Positions 44,033-52,686 of a DNA stretch of 64,000 bases are shown piece after piece. How positions within the stretch are numbered: position 1 is the stretch's first letter; every line of letters begins with the position of its first letter. The notes under the pieces were generated by a model. That model saw only the letters and a list, made by a program, of their open reading frames with translations, was not told where the DNA came from and made no database searches. Made by a program: the position numbers and the translations under genes. The DNA is from an uncultured Siphonobacter sp. (lineage in GTDB: Bacteria; Bacteroidota; Bacteroidia; Cytophagales; Spirosomataceae): contig CAJYHS010000149.1 in the NCBI GenBank assembly GCA_913774715.1, positions 148,833-212,832 of the forward strand, in the 5' to 3' direction.

Positions 44033-45340
44033 TTAATTTTTCTTGACCGCCTTTCGATACGTTTCAATAGCCCGCTCCCGAGCCATTTCATGCTCCACGA
44101 TAGGCTCCGGGTATTCTTTGGTCTGGTATTCTTTTACCCACTGGCGAATGTATTTTTCTTGGGGATCAAACTTTTTGGCTTGCAGGCTTGGATTAAATAC
44201 CCGAAAGTAGGGGGAAGCATCACAACCACTGCCTGCCGCCCACTGCCAGCCGCCATTGTTAGCCGAAAAATCATAATCCAGGAGTTTCTTAGCGAAATAA
44301 GCTTCTCCCCATCGCCAGTCAATCAGCAGGTGCTTGGCGAGAAAACTAGCGGTAACCATCCGCACCCGGTTGTGCATAAAGCCCGTAGCATTCATCTGAC
44401 GCATGCCTGCATCCACGAGGGGATAACCCGTGTTGCCTTCACACCAGGCTTCGAATTCCTTTTCATTGTTTCGCCAGCGAATGCGGTCGTACTCGCTGCG
44501 AAAGGCGTGGCCCTGATTCACCTGCGGAAAATGGTAAAGCACCTGAAAGTAAAACTCCCGCCAGATTAACTCATTTAAATAGGTCGCGTTGAGCTCTTGA
44601 GCGACGCGGACTAATTCCCGAATGGAGACGGTGCCAAATCGCAAATGGATGGACATGCGGCTGGTGCCTTCCAAAGCCGGGAAATCGCGGGTTTGATCAT
44701 AATCCGCAATGAGGTCTTGCTTGAAGGCTGACGAAGGAAAAGGCTCTCCTACCGCTTCAAAATTCATGTCCTTGAGACTCGGAATAGGCGGAAGTTTTGC
44801 CCTCACAAAGTTGGTAAAGTACTTTTCTGTGGGATAGGACTTCACGTAAAAGTCATTGACTTTCGCTTTCCAAGCTTTGCTGTAGGGAGTAAAGACGGAA
44901 TAAGGCTTTCCGGCTTTACTTAAGATTTCATCCTTTTCAAAAATAACCTGATCCTTAAAACTATGCAGGGGAATTTCCTTAGCCGAGAGTAAATCCCCTA
45001 CGGCTTTATCCCGCGCTAAGGCATACTGCTCATAATCGCCATTGGTATAGACTTCGGCAATGTCATACTCCTTTACTAGCTCTTTCCAGACGGCTAAGGC
45101 CGAACCGTATTTGACCAGCAGCCCCGACTGCTGCTTTTTGAGCTCCTGATCCATGGAAAGAATTTGCTCATAAATAAATTCCACCCGCCGATCCTTACGG
45201 TCTTCAAGATCATCGAGAATTTCCCGATCAAAAATAAAAAAGACGACTACGGGATACTTTCCCCGCAGGGCGTGATATAAAGCCGCCTGATCGTGCAAGC
45301 GAAGGTCCCGTCGCAGCCAGCAAATTGAAATTTTTTCCAT
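44033..45340 (-). CDS. phrB: Deoxyribodipyrimidine photolyase (cryptochrome/photolyase family)
   Basis: 435 residues. N-terminal DNA-photolyase domain (ISICWLRRDLRLHDQAALYHAL), C-terminal FAD-binding domain with SRMSIHLRFGTVSIREL, LNELIWREFYFQVLYHFP, DAGMRQMNATGFMHNRVRM and WQWAAGSGCDASPYFRVFNP, the class I CPD photolyase signatures. It repairs cyclobutane pyrimidine dimers in blue light. The ATG at 45340 gives standard length; the frame runs on to 45457 but adds unrelated sequence. Confidence 0.92.
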   Translation of the reverse strand: MEKISICWLRRDLRLHDQAALYHALRGKYPVVVFFIFDREILDDLEDRKDRRVEFIYEQILSMDQELKKQQSGLLVKYGSALAVWKELVKEYDIAEVYTNGDYEQYALARDKAVGDLLSAKEIPLHSFKDQVIFEKDEILSKAGKPYSVFTPYSKAWKAKVNDFYVKSYPTEKYFTNFVRAKLPPIPSLKDMNFEAVGEPFPSSAFKQDLIADYDQTRDFPALEGTSRMSIHLRFGTVSIRELVRVAQELNATYLNELIWREFYFQVLYHFPQVNQGHAFRSEYDRIRWRNNEKEFEAWCEGNTGYPLVDAGMRQMNATGFMHNRVRMVTASFLAKHLLIDWRWGEAYFAKKLLDYDFSANNGGWQWAAGSGCDASPYFRVFNPSLQAKKFDPQEKYIRQWVKEYQTKEYPEPIVEHEMARERAIETYRKAVKKN

Positions 45341-45518
45341 TGGTAGATTTAAGCCAGAGTTTTTCGGTCTCCGCTCCAGTTGCCTTAAAAGAGTATTGCC
45401 AGCAATAACTGCGAGACTAAAAACTTGTTTGACTAGAGGCGGGAAGAATGGCACCATGTTTTTTAGAAATACATCGTGTCAAAACTCTCAACGGAAATAA
45501 TTTTCTTACCCAGAGGTA

Positions 45519-45548
45519 TTGCGATCCTTAAATCTTGGTTTAGGTTTG
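45519..45548 (+). promoter_or_regulatory. Bacteroidota-type promoter for the DUF4286 gene
   Basis: TTG (45519-45521), a 19-base spacer, then TAGGTTTG (45541-45548): both boxes at ideal spacing. The predicted leader is about 65 bases. Confidence 0.6.
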
Positions 45549-45621
45549 TTGCCAAGCAACGAATCATTAGGAACCATTTTAGCCCGGGAAAACACCAATC
45601 CCGAACCCTTATCATACCACT

Positions 45622-45927
45622 ATGCTGCTTTATAACGTCACCTATAATATTGAACATGCCGCCCACGATGAATGGATTGAATGGATGAAAACCACCCACG
45701 TTGCGGCCGTGCTGGCTACCAATCTTCCCATCGGTAACCGAATTTTCAAGTTACTCACCGAAATTGATCAGGGCGGAGTTACCTATACCTTCCAGTTCTT
45801 TTTTGCTGACATGGATGATTACAATACCTATGTTAATGATTATTCGGCTCGCCTGGAGTCTGAAATCGAGCGTCGGTACGGCTTGCAATACGTTCACTTC
45901 AGAACGCTTCTTCAGGAAATCATCTAA
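45622..45927 (+). CDS. DUF4286 family protein
   Basis: 101 residues with a ferredoxin-like alpha/beta pattern: MLLYNVTYNIEHAAHDEWIEWM, then a helix, a strand YTFQFFFADMDDYNTYV and a final helix. This matches DUF4286, a small cytoplasmic family of unknown function that is frequent in Bacteroidota. The promoter upstream fits it being a single-gene unit between the photolyase and GapN-like genes. Confidence 0.78.
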   Translation: MLLYNVTYNIEHAAHDEWIEWMKTTHVAAVLATNLPIGNRIFKLLTEIDQGGVTYTFQFFFADMDDYNTYVNDYSARLESEIERRYGLQYVHFRTLLQEII

Positions 45928-46083
45928 TGTACTTTTTCCGCTTCCTTTTCATGGTGAAGGAAGCGGACGAAAAATCTACTATAGGTATCGGGTCGGGCTG
46001 AAACTTTGCCGTCTATTTCCATAGGGTATTCAAACGCTTGAACTAACTCTGATTCTTAGAAGATTACGTAACTTCCTTTCACC

Positions 46084-47706
46084 ATGAGTACGCTACGACT
46101 TGAGTCGCTATTTCCTTTAGCGGAAGAAATTCCAGCTGAACACACCCTATCCACTCCCTTAGAGCAGCGAGAGTATTTAATGGGAGGAGCCATGAAAGCC
46201 TGGCACGGTAAAACCCAGGACGTCTATTCTCCCATTTACCAACGCACAGACCAGGGTTGTGAGCCCGTTCGCATTGGTAGCTATCCCGTCGTGGATGCCG
46301 CTGACGGCATGGAAGTATTATATGCTGCCTTAAAAGCCTACGATAACGGACGCGGAGAATGGCCGACCATGTCGGTAGCAGGCCGGATTGCCTGCATGGA
46401 AACTTTCACGCAAAAAATGCGGCAAAAGAAAGCCGAAGTAGTCAAGTTACTAATGTGGGAAATTGGCAAATCGCTGGCTGACTCAGAAAAGGAATTTGAT
46501 CGTACGGTGCAGTACATTCATGATACGCTCGATGAGCTTAAACGCATTGACCGCGAAAACTCTAAGTTTACCATTGAGGAAGGCATTATTGGACAGGTAC
46601 GGCGTTCTCCTTTGGGCGTAGTGCTTTGCATGGGACCGTTTAACTATCCCTTGAATGAAACCTACACCATGCTCATTCCCGCTATTCTGATGGGTAACGT
46701 CGTTTTATTCAAACCTCCCAAACACGGAACACTGCTGCATTATCCCTTACTGGAAGCCTTCAAAGAAAGTTTTCCAGCCGGCGTAGTCAATACCCTTTAC
46801 GGACGGGGCAATACGGTTATTCCAGGGCTTATGCAGTCGGGAAAAATTGATGTTCTCGGCCTGATCGGATCCAGCCGCGTTGCTTCGGATCTAAAAAAGA
46901 TGCACCCCAAAACCAACCGCTTGCGGGCCATTTTAGGACTCGATGCCAAGAACGCGGGCATTATCCTGGAAAACTCGGATCTGGATTTAGCCGTGAAAGA
47001 ATCCGTACTGGGAGCCTTGTCTTTTAACGGCCAGCGGTGTACGGCCCTGAAAATTCTCTGGGTTCATCAAAACCGGGCGGAAGAATTCCTGACTAAGCTC
47101 AGTGAGGCCGTAGCCCAACTGCAACTGGGTATGCCCTGGCAAAAGGGCGTAAACCTAACGCCGCTGCCCGAGCCAAATAAACCCGCTTATTTGATTGAAT
47201 GCATTGAGGATGCTAAACTCAAAGGGGCCAGTGTCATTAATCCGCACGGCGGCGAAAACTTTAAGTCTTTTGTCTATCCAGCGATTTTATACCCCGTAAC
47301 GGAAGGCATGAAAGTATACCGCGAAGAGCAGTTCGGTCCGATTATTCCGGTGGCTACTTTTACCAGTGAAGAGGAACCCATTCAATACTTAATTGACTCC
47401 CAGCACGGACAGCAGGTAAGTATTTTTGGCAACGACCCGGCCAAAATTGCCAGCCTGGTCGATCAGTTAGTCAATCAGGTATCCCGGGTAAACATCAATG
47501 CCCAGTGCCAACGCGGGCCGGATATGTTCCCTTTCACCGGCCGCAAGGATTCAGCCGAAGGAACTTTGTCCGTCAATGATGCCCTTCGCTCCTTCTCGAT
47601 TCGAACGATTGTGGCCACCAAGGAAACCAGCGAAAACAAGGCGATTGTCAATGAGATTCTGCAAAAGAACGAATCCAATTTCCTTTCAACGCGGTATATT
47701 CTCTAG
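46084..47706 (+). CDS. Aldehyde dehydrogenase, GapN-like (non-phosphorylating GAPDH type)
   Basis: 540 residues of the ALDH superfamily. NAD(P) site in MGPFNYPLNETYTMLIPAI (about 198-216), catalytic Cys in LSFNGQRCTALK (Cys319), and a C-terminal EEQFGPIIPVATF motif. The region usually reading LELGGKNP is ILGLDAKNAG here: Gly285 sits exactly 34 residues before Cys319, the spacing of the general-base Glu to Cys in canonical ALDHs. The nearest class by motif is GapN, which oxidises glyceraldehyde-3-phosphate with NADP. Substrate remains inferred. Confidence 0.82.
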   Translation: MSTLRLESLFPLAEEIPAEHTLSTPLEQREYLMGGAMKAWHGKTQDVYSPIYQRTDQGCEPVRIGSYPVVDAADGMEVLYAALKAYDNGRGEWPTMSVAGRIACMETFTQKMRQKKAEVVKLLMWEIGKSLADSEKEFDRTVQYIHDTLDELKRIDRENSKFTIEEGIIGQVRRSPLGVVLCMGPFNYPLNETYTMLIPAILMGNVVLFKPPKHGTLLHYPLLEAFKESFPAGVVNTLYGRGNTVIPGLMQSGKIDVLGLIGSSRVASDLKKMHPKTNRLRAILGLDAKNAGIILENSDLDLAVKESVLGALSFNGQRCTALKILWVHQNRAEEFLTKLSEAVAQLQLGMPWQKGVNLTPLPEPNKPAYLIECIEDAKLKGASVINPHGGENFKSFVYPAILYPVTEGMKVYREEQFGPIIPVATFTSEEEPIQYLIDSQHGQQVSIFGNDPAKIASLVDQLVNQVSRVNINAQCQRGPDMFPFTGRKDSAEGTLSVNDALRSFSIRTIVATKETSENKAIVNEILQKNESNFLSTRYIL

Positions 47707-47720
47707 CTACTGATTGTATA

Positions 47721-47762
47721 CAAAAAAGGCAGAACTCCTAAATGAAGTTCTGCCTTTTTTGT
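47721..47762 (+). terminator. Terminator after the GapN-like gene
   Basis: Stem AAAAAAGGCAGAACT/AGTTCTGCCTTTTTT-type inverted repeat (47722-47761) starting about 15 bp after the GapN-like stop, with a T run. Confidence 0.8.
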
Positions 47763-47791
47763 ATACTGCCTGCTCTAAACCCTTCCACGCT

Positions 47792-48370
47792 ATGAATCAC
47801 GTTTTCCTAAAAACACTGGTATTCTTTCTTTTACTGTTTTTCTTTTCTGGTATTTCTACATTACAGGCTCAGCAAAACAAATGGATGCCTGCATTTAAAC
47901 TTGATTTCCGTGATTACTTAAAACTTAATACGAGTCGGGATGACGTATCATATTTTCTTAAGTGGAACGGAATAAGTCCTAATGCAGGCTCGCCCCAGTG
48001 TGAAACCAGATACGGAGAATTTAAATTTCGAGTTAACTATAAGGGTTTAGTCGACAGTATTCAGGTAACAGGTAATCTTCCTGATTATTACAATCAACGA
48101 ATTGTCACCAGAATCAAAGAAACCGCCGGGCGCTGGAGAGTTCCTGCTGATTCATCGCCTCAAAGCGAGTGCTGGTTCACTTATCCATTTTATATGTTCA
48201 TCAGCGAAGATTATTCGGGATGCCTAACCCGAGGTTATGCATCCCAGCAAAATCATTATGCGAACTATACGCTTTTACTAAGCCTTCCCTACAGTGAACA
48301 GGGCATATTACCCACGACTACCAGTGTCCTAATCAGACCCGGTCACTCGGAGCCTTCAGCAATCAAATGA
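47792..48370 (+). CDS. Hypothetical exported protein
   Basis: 192 residues. Signal peptide (VFLKTLVFFLLLFFFSGI, cleavage after STLQAQ). The mature part (KWMPAFKLDFRDYLKLNTSRDD onward) has no family I can name; two Cys pairs (CETRYGE, CWFTYP and CLTRGY) could form disulfides. The ATG at 47792 is used because the frame upstream runs through a terminator. Orientation is tail-to-tail with fabF. Likely a periplasmic or secreted protein. Confidence 0.6.
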   Translation: MNHVFLKTLVFFLLLFFFSGISTLQAQQNKWMPAFKLDFRDYLKLNTSRDDVSYFLKWNGISPNAGSPQCETRYGEFKFRVNYKGLVDSIQVTGNLPDYYNQRIVTRIKETAGRWRVPADSSPQSECWFTYPFYMFISEDYSGCLTRGYASQQNHYANYTLLLSLPYSEQGILPTTTSVLIRPGHSEPSAIK

Positions 48371-48394
48371 GCCCACAATGCTTGATTAACTGCC

Positions 48395-49642
48395 TTACCC
48401 CTTAAACTTCTTAAACACCACACTTCCATTATGCCCACCAAAGCCGAAGGCATTACTCATGGCGACTTTTACGGGGTATTCTTTCGTTTGACCCAAAACA
48501 ATATTTAACTCGGAAGGAATCCGGGGATCGAGTTCCTGGGTATTAATGGTGGGCGGAATTAATCCGTCGCGAATCGAAAGAATGGAGATAATGGCTTCGG
48601 CCGCTCCGGCGGCTCCAAGCAAATGGCCCGTCATGGATTTCGTCGCACTAATCTGCAGATGAGCGGGATCGTCCCCAAAGAGTTTAGTAATGGCAGCAAT
48701 TTCACTCACGTCCCCAACGGGAGTGGACGTTGCGTGCATATTCAAATAATCTACGTCTGATTCCGTAAGCTCACCATCCTGCAAAGCTAGCTTCATGGCC
48801 TGAAAAGCTCCCAGTCCTTCAGGATGCGTGGCTGTCATGTGATAGGCATCGGCCGTCATGGCAGCTCCGGCAAGCTCGGCGTAGATATAAGCTCCCCGGG
48901 CTTTGGCGTGTTCGTATTCTTCCAGAATCAGAGCTCCGGCTCCTTCAGCCATCACAAAACCATCGCGGTTGACATCAAAAGGCCGCGAAGCCGTCAGCGG
49001 ATCATCATTGCGAGTTGACATGGCTTTCAGGGCACTAAAGCCCCCGACTGATGCGGGCGTAATGGGAGCCTCACAGCCACCCGTCACCATGACCTTGGCT
49101 TTACCCCAACGGATGTAGTTAAACGCATCCATAATCGCCGTGTTGGACGTAGCACAGGCTGATACGGTGGTATAATTAATGCCCATGAGTCCGTGACGAA
49201 TGGAAATCATTCCCGAAGCCATGTTCACGATGAGTTTGGGAATAAAGAAAGGACTAAATCGCGGTGTGTTGTCAGAGAGCGTGTATTCCCGGACCTGCTC
49301 TTCGAAGGTTTCCATCCCACCTTGCCCCGAGCCCCAGATCACGCCCGTATCAAAAGGATTCATGGTTTTAAAATCCAGTCCCGAATCGGCAATGGCCTGA
49401 TCGGCCGCGATGAGAGCATAGTGCGTAAAGGGGTCATTGCGACGAATATCACTTTTATCCAGGTAATCTGACGCCTGATACTCCTTTAATTCACAGGCAA
49501 TCTGCGTTTTGAATTTCTCGGGATTAAACCGGGTGATCCGTCCCGCTCCGCTTTTCCCCTGGGTTACGTTCTCCCAAAAGGTCTTTACATCATTCCCCAG
49601 CGGAGTCAACGCTCCTAAACCCGTAATAACGACTCGTTTCAT
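48395..49642 (-). CDS. fabF: 3-oxoacyl-ACP synthase II
   Basis: FabF condenses malonyl-ACP with acyl-ACP in fatty-acid elongation. 415 residues; catalytic Cys in VSACATSNTAI (about residue 165), His in MHATSTPVGD (about 305) and His in MTGHLLGAAGAAEA (about 342), all intact; N-terminal VVITGLGALTPLGND. It overlaps the upstream tetR by 4 bp (ATGA), so the two are translationally coupled. No acpP or other fab gene is adjacent; the TetR context suggests a special or second FabF rather than the core one. Confidence 0.93.
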   Translation of the reverse strand: MKRVVITGLGALTPLGNDVKTFWENVTQGKSGAGRITRFNPEKFKTQIACELKEYQASDYLDKSDIRRNDPFTHYALIAADQAIADSGLDFKTMNPFDTGVIWGSGQGGMETFEEQVREYTLSDNTPRFSPFFIPKLIVNMASGMISIRHGLMGINYTTVSACATSNTAIMDAFNYIRWGKAKVMVTGGCEAPITPASVGGFSALKAMSTRNDDPLTASRPFDVNRDGFVMAEGAGALILEEYEHAKARGAYIYAELAGAAMTADAYHMTATHPEGLGAFQAMKLALQDGELTESDVDYLNMHATSTPVGDVSEIAAITKLFGDDPAHLQISATKSMTGHLLGAAGAAEAIISILSIRDGLIPPTINTQELDPRIPSELNIVLGQTKEYPVKVAMSNAFGFGGHNGSVVFKKFKG

Positions 49643-50190
49643 ACCAGTAAATCAGCTAATAGTTGTTGGCGTATGCGGCTATACAAATCCGTCTGCTGCA
49701 CGCGGGAAAGTAATAAGGAAGAAATCAGACTCGAAGTCAGCAGTAAAGCCCGGTCAGCGGCTTGCCCTTTAAACTGAAAAAAGCCCTTGGCACGACCCTG
49801 TTCCAGACAGGTAGTTAACCAGTCGAGAATGACCCGGCTCATGCCTTGAAGCTGAGCCTGCATGACGGGGGAAAGCGTCTCAAAATCCGGAGCTAATGAA
49901 CCCATCAGACAGACCATTCCCTGTTGCTGAGAATTCCGATAGATATCCATAAACTGCTCGAGCTGTTCAGCTTCAGGCTGATTACTCCAGCTACTAGTTA
50001 GCCGCTGAAAGCCATGCACCATTTCTTCAACCACACTTGCCCCAAGTAGGTCCTTACTGGGAAAATGATAGTGAATGGCCGCATTTTTTACCTTTAAAGG
50101 AGCCGATAAATCCGCATAACTAAAGGCGTTATAGCCTTTAGTGCGAATTAAACTTTCCGCCAGATTCCTGATTTTATCTTTTGTTTCCAT
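49639..50190 (-). CDS. TetR-family transcriptional repressor
   Basis: 183 residues. N-terminal helix-turn-helix (NAFSYADLSAPLKVKNAAIHYHFPSKDLL, quoted in part: LKVKNAAIHYHFPSKDLL, about 33-50), then a ligand domain with MVCLMGSLAPDFETLSP. It is transcribed ahead of fabF with a 4-bp overlap. Its promoter (50201-50231) contains a palindrome overlapping the -7 region, which fits autorepression and control of fabF, perhaps by an acyl or xenobiotic ligand. The predicted mRNA leader is only about 5 bases, nearly leaderless. Confidence 0.88.
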   Translation of the reverse strand: METKDKIRNLAESLIRTKGYNAFSYADLSAPLKVKNAAIHYHFPSKDLLGASVVEEMVHGFQRLTSSWSNQPEAEQLEQFMDIYRNSQQQGMVCLMGSLAPDFETLSPVMQAQLQGMSRVILDWLTTCLEQGRAKGFFQFKGQAADRALLLTSSLISSLLLSRVQQTDLYSRIRQQLLADLLV

Positions 50191-50200
50191 AAAGTTTTCA

Positions 50201-50231
50201 CAAACTTACCTACTAGTAAGTAAATAAACAA
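50201..50231 (-). promoter_or_regulatory. tetR-fabF promoter with overlapping operator
   Basis: Minus strand: TTG-N20-TAAGTTTG (-7 box at 50201-50208). The palindrome ACTTAC-CTACTA-GTAAGT (50204-50221), with TACTAGTA at its centre, overlaps the -7 box and spacer, the expected site for a TetR dimer. Confidence 0.6.
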
Positions 50232-50262
50232 TCCATAAGTTCCGTTTCACCTGATATAAAAG

Positions 50263-50292
50263 ACAAGAGGTTCGAATGCTCGAACCTCTTGT
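50263..50292 (-). terminator. Terminator after the M1 peptidase gene
   Basis: A 13-bp perfect stem ACAAGAGGTTCGA/TCGAACCTCTTGT with loop ATGC, 11 bp beyond the stop. It resembles a tRNA T-arm by chance (GGTTCGA), but there is no tRNA around it. Confidence 0.8.
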
Positions 50293-50303
50293 ACTAGTTT
50301 TTC

Positions 50304-52658
50304 TTACTTCCCACTTCCTCCCACGGCTCCGCTCTGCGAGCGTTTCTGCTGTTGCATGGGATTAGGAGGCGTGGTACGGCCCCGCTGTTTAAACATTTCA
50401 AAGCGGGTAGGCTCGGCAGGCTGACGCGGATATGCGTTGTTTTCCGTATCAATGTCCGCAATTTCGTAGAAGGGATCGAGCGTCCACTTGGCTACTTTTT
50501 TATCCGTCGGGATTACTTTCTGAATCTGCTTATCGTTTAGCCGCCAGATTTCAGCCGGAAAACGAAATACTTCCGAAGTACCGTCTTCGTAGTCCGCTTT
50601 CACAATGACGGGCATAACCAGTCCGCCTTTATTTTCGACGACGAGGGTGTAAAAGTTTTTACCCGATTCATAGAGTTTCTTTTCCTCGGGACTTAAGCCC
50701 GCCAGAAAATCCGCATAGGCTTTCTTTTCCGTATCGGTAGCGGCGTAACGGTCATAGGAATTATAAAAATCATTCATGGCCGGATTGGCCTCCACGACCG
50801 TTTGTTTGATGTCGGTTTTATTACGCTCCACGGCCATGGTTTTGCGGCGGTTGGCATCGGCTACTTTCTGAGCTGCTTTTCGATCCGAAGGATTCAAGGA
50901 CTCCAGGGCAAACCACTTGACGTCAGATAGATTTTGATCGGCGGGTTCTACGCTGTAAAACCAGCCTTTCCAGAACCAGTCGAGATCTACGCCCGAAGCG
51001 TCTTCCATCGTGCGGAAAAAGTCGGCGGGCGTAGGAGCTTTAAAGGCCCAGCGACGGGCGTATTCCTGAAAGGCATAGTCAAAAAGCTCACGTCCCATGA
51101 TAGTTTCGCGGAGAATGTTTAAGCCCGCGGCGGGTTTGGAATAGGCATTGGGACCGTACTGCATGATGTTGTCCGAAGAGGTCATAATCGGCACCTGGGT
51201 ATGGGCCGCTGACCGCATGTAAGGCACCATCTGCTGAGGCTCGCCGTAACTGCTGGGGAAATTGCGATCCCATTCCTGCTCGGCCAGATACTGGCAGAAG
51301 CTGTTAAGTCCTTCATCCATCCAGGCCCACTGCCGCTCGTCGGAATTAACAATCATGGGAAAAAAGTTATGGCCCACCTCGTGAATAATCACCCCGATGG
51401 TTGAATATTTCGTCCGCTCGGAATACGTGCCGTCCGATTCGCACAGCCCTCCATTGAAGCTAATCATAGGGTATTCCATGCCGCCGCCCGGCGAGCCGCT
51501 GTTAACCGAAATGGCTACGGGATAAGGATAGGGAATGGTGCGGGCTCCGTAACTCCGCAGGGTATGCGCGACGGCCTGCGTGGAATACTGCCCCCAAAGC
51601 GGGTTACCCTCTTTGGGATAATACGACATAGCCATGGATTTTCTGCCCTTCAGATCTACATTCATGGCATCCCAGATGAAACGCCGGGAACTGGCAAAGG
51701 TGAAATCCCGAACGTTATCGGCCTTGTAAATCCAGGTTTTCTTAGCGGTGGGTTTCTTTTTTTCAGAAGCGATGGCCTCCTCCTGGGTAATGATTAGAAC
51801 GGGCTTGTCATAACTGTTCTGAGCCTGCTGCCAGCGTTTTTGCTGAGTGGCTGTCAGGATTTCTTTCGGGTTTTGAAGCTCTCCCGTAGCGGCCACTACG
51901 TGGCCCTCGGGCACGGTAATGGCTACTTTATAATTCCCGAAAATCAGTGTAAATTCTCCCGCTCCCATGAATTGCTTGTGTTTCCAGCCATCCACCTCAT
52001 CGTAAGCGGCCAGACGCGGAAACCACTGAGCTACGTAATAGGCATAGTTATCATCCGCCGGATAGTACTTGTAATTACAGCGACCCTGAGCGGGGATGAG
52101 AAAATCGTAATCCACCGTAAACAACACTTTCTGACCCGGTCTTAAAGGCTGAGCCAGATCCACCCGCATCATGGTTTCGTTTACCGTAAATTTCAGATCC
52201 TTCCCGCTGGCGACCTCTTTAATGGCTTTGATGTTGTAGCCGTACGCTTTGGGATTATTATTAGCTAGGCGGGATAGTTCGGCCGTGCTCATGCCTTCGG
52301 GATTGATCCCCGCACTCATCGAAGCTTTGCCCGCAGCGGCATCCGAACGGAAGCGGTTTTGCTCGACTTGCAGCCAGAGGTAAGGCAACACGTCGGGCGA
52401 ATTATTATAATAGGTTACCGTTTCGAAACCCGTAATTTTCTGCTTGGCATCGTCTAATTCGACTTTGATGTCGTAATCAGCCCGCTGTTGCCAGTACTCC
52501 TTTCCGGGAGCTCCCGAAGCCGAGCGGGTATTGGTGGGCGTAGGTAACTGGGTACCGAGCTGTTCGAAGCGGGTGTTGGCCTGATACGGACTGGTCTGAG
52601 CCCATAAAGCCATTTGACTCAGGGCGGCCCAAGCCAGCAGAAGTACGTGTTTTTTCAT
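50304..52658 (-). CDS. M1-family zinc metallopeptidase, exported
   Basis: 784 residues. Signal peptide (VLLLAWAALSQMALWAQT). The gluzincin site is HEVGHNFFPMIV (HExxH) with the distant Glu in WMDEGLNSF 18-19 residues on; the M1 exopeptidase-type motif GGGMEYPMI (about residue 415) stands in front, in place of GAMEN. Likely an aminopeptidase for peptide nutrition in the periplasm. A C-terminal segment (QRGRTTPPNPMQQQKRSQSG) is disordered. The ATG at 52658 is preferred; the frame upstream to 52796 would run into the asparaginase gene. 28 bp after that gene, same operon. Confidence 0.88.
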   Translation of the reverse strand: MKKHVLLLAWAALSQMALWAQTSPYQANTRFEQLGTQLPTPTNTRSASGAPGKEYWQQRADYDIKVELDDAKQKITGFETVTYYNNSPDVLPYLWLQVEQNRFRSDAAAGKASMSAGINPEGMSTAELSRLANNNPKAYGYNIKAIKEVASGKDLKFTVNETMMRVDLAQPLRPGQKVLFTVDYDFLIPAQGRCNYKYYPADDNYAYYVAQWFPRLAAYDEVDGWKHKQFMGAGEFTLIFGNYKVAITVPEGHVVAATGELQNPKEILTATQQKRWQQAQNSYDKPVLIITQEEAIASEKKKPTAKKTWIYKADNVRDFTFASSRRFIWDAMNVDLKGRKSMAMSYYPKEGNPLWGQYSTQAVAHTLRSYGARTIPYPYPVAISVNSGSPGGGMEYPMISFNGGLCESDGTYSERTKYSTIGVIIHEVGHNFFPMIVNSDERQWAWMDEGLNSFCQYLAEQEWDRNFPSSYGEPQQMVPYMRSAAHTQVPIMTSSDNIMQYGPNAYSKPAAGLNILRETIMGRELFDYAFQEYARRWAFKAPTPADFFRTMEDASGVDLDWFWKGWFYSVEPADQNLSDVKWFALESLNPSDRKAAQKVADANRRKTMAVERNKTDIKQTVVEANPAMNDFYNSYDRYAATDTEKKAYADFLAGLSPEEKKLYESGKNFYTLVVENKGGLVMPVIVKADYEDGTSEVFRFPAEIWRLNDKQIQKVIPTDKKVAKWTLDPFYEIADIDTENNAYPRQPAEPTRFEMFKQRGRTTPPNPMQQQKRSQSGAVGGSGK

Positions 52659-52686
52659 AGGGAAGTATACAACGGTGTTGACGTGA

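Noticed and set aside
47714..47791. Earlier start for the exported protein at 47.8 kb.
   Set aside because: That stretch is the GapN-like gene's terminator; the signal peptide begins at 47792.
50263..50292. tRNA T-arm-like GGTTCGA sequence.
   Set aside because: There is no acceptor stem or other tRNA arm around it; it is one arm of a perfect 13-bp hairpin after a gene.
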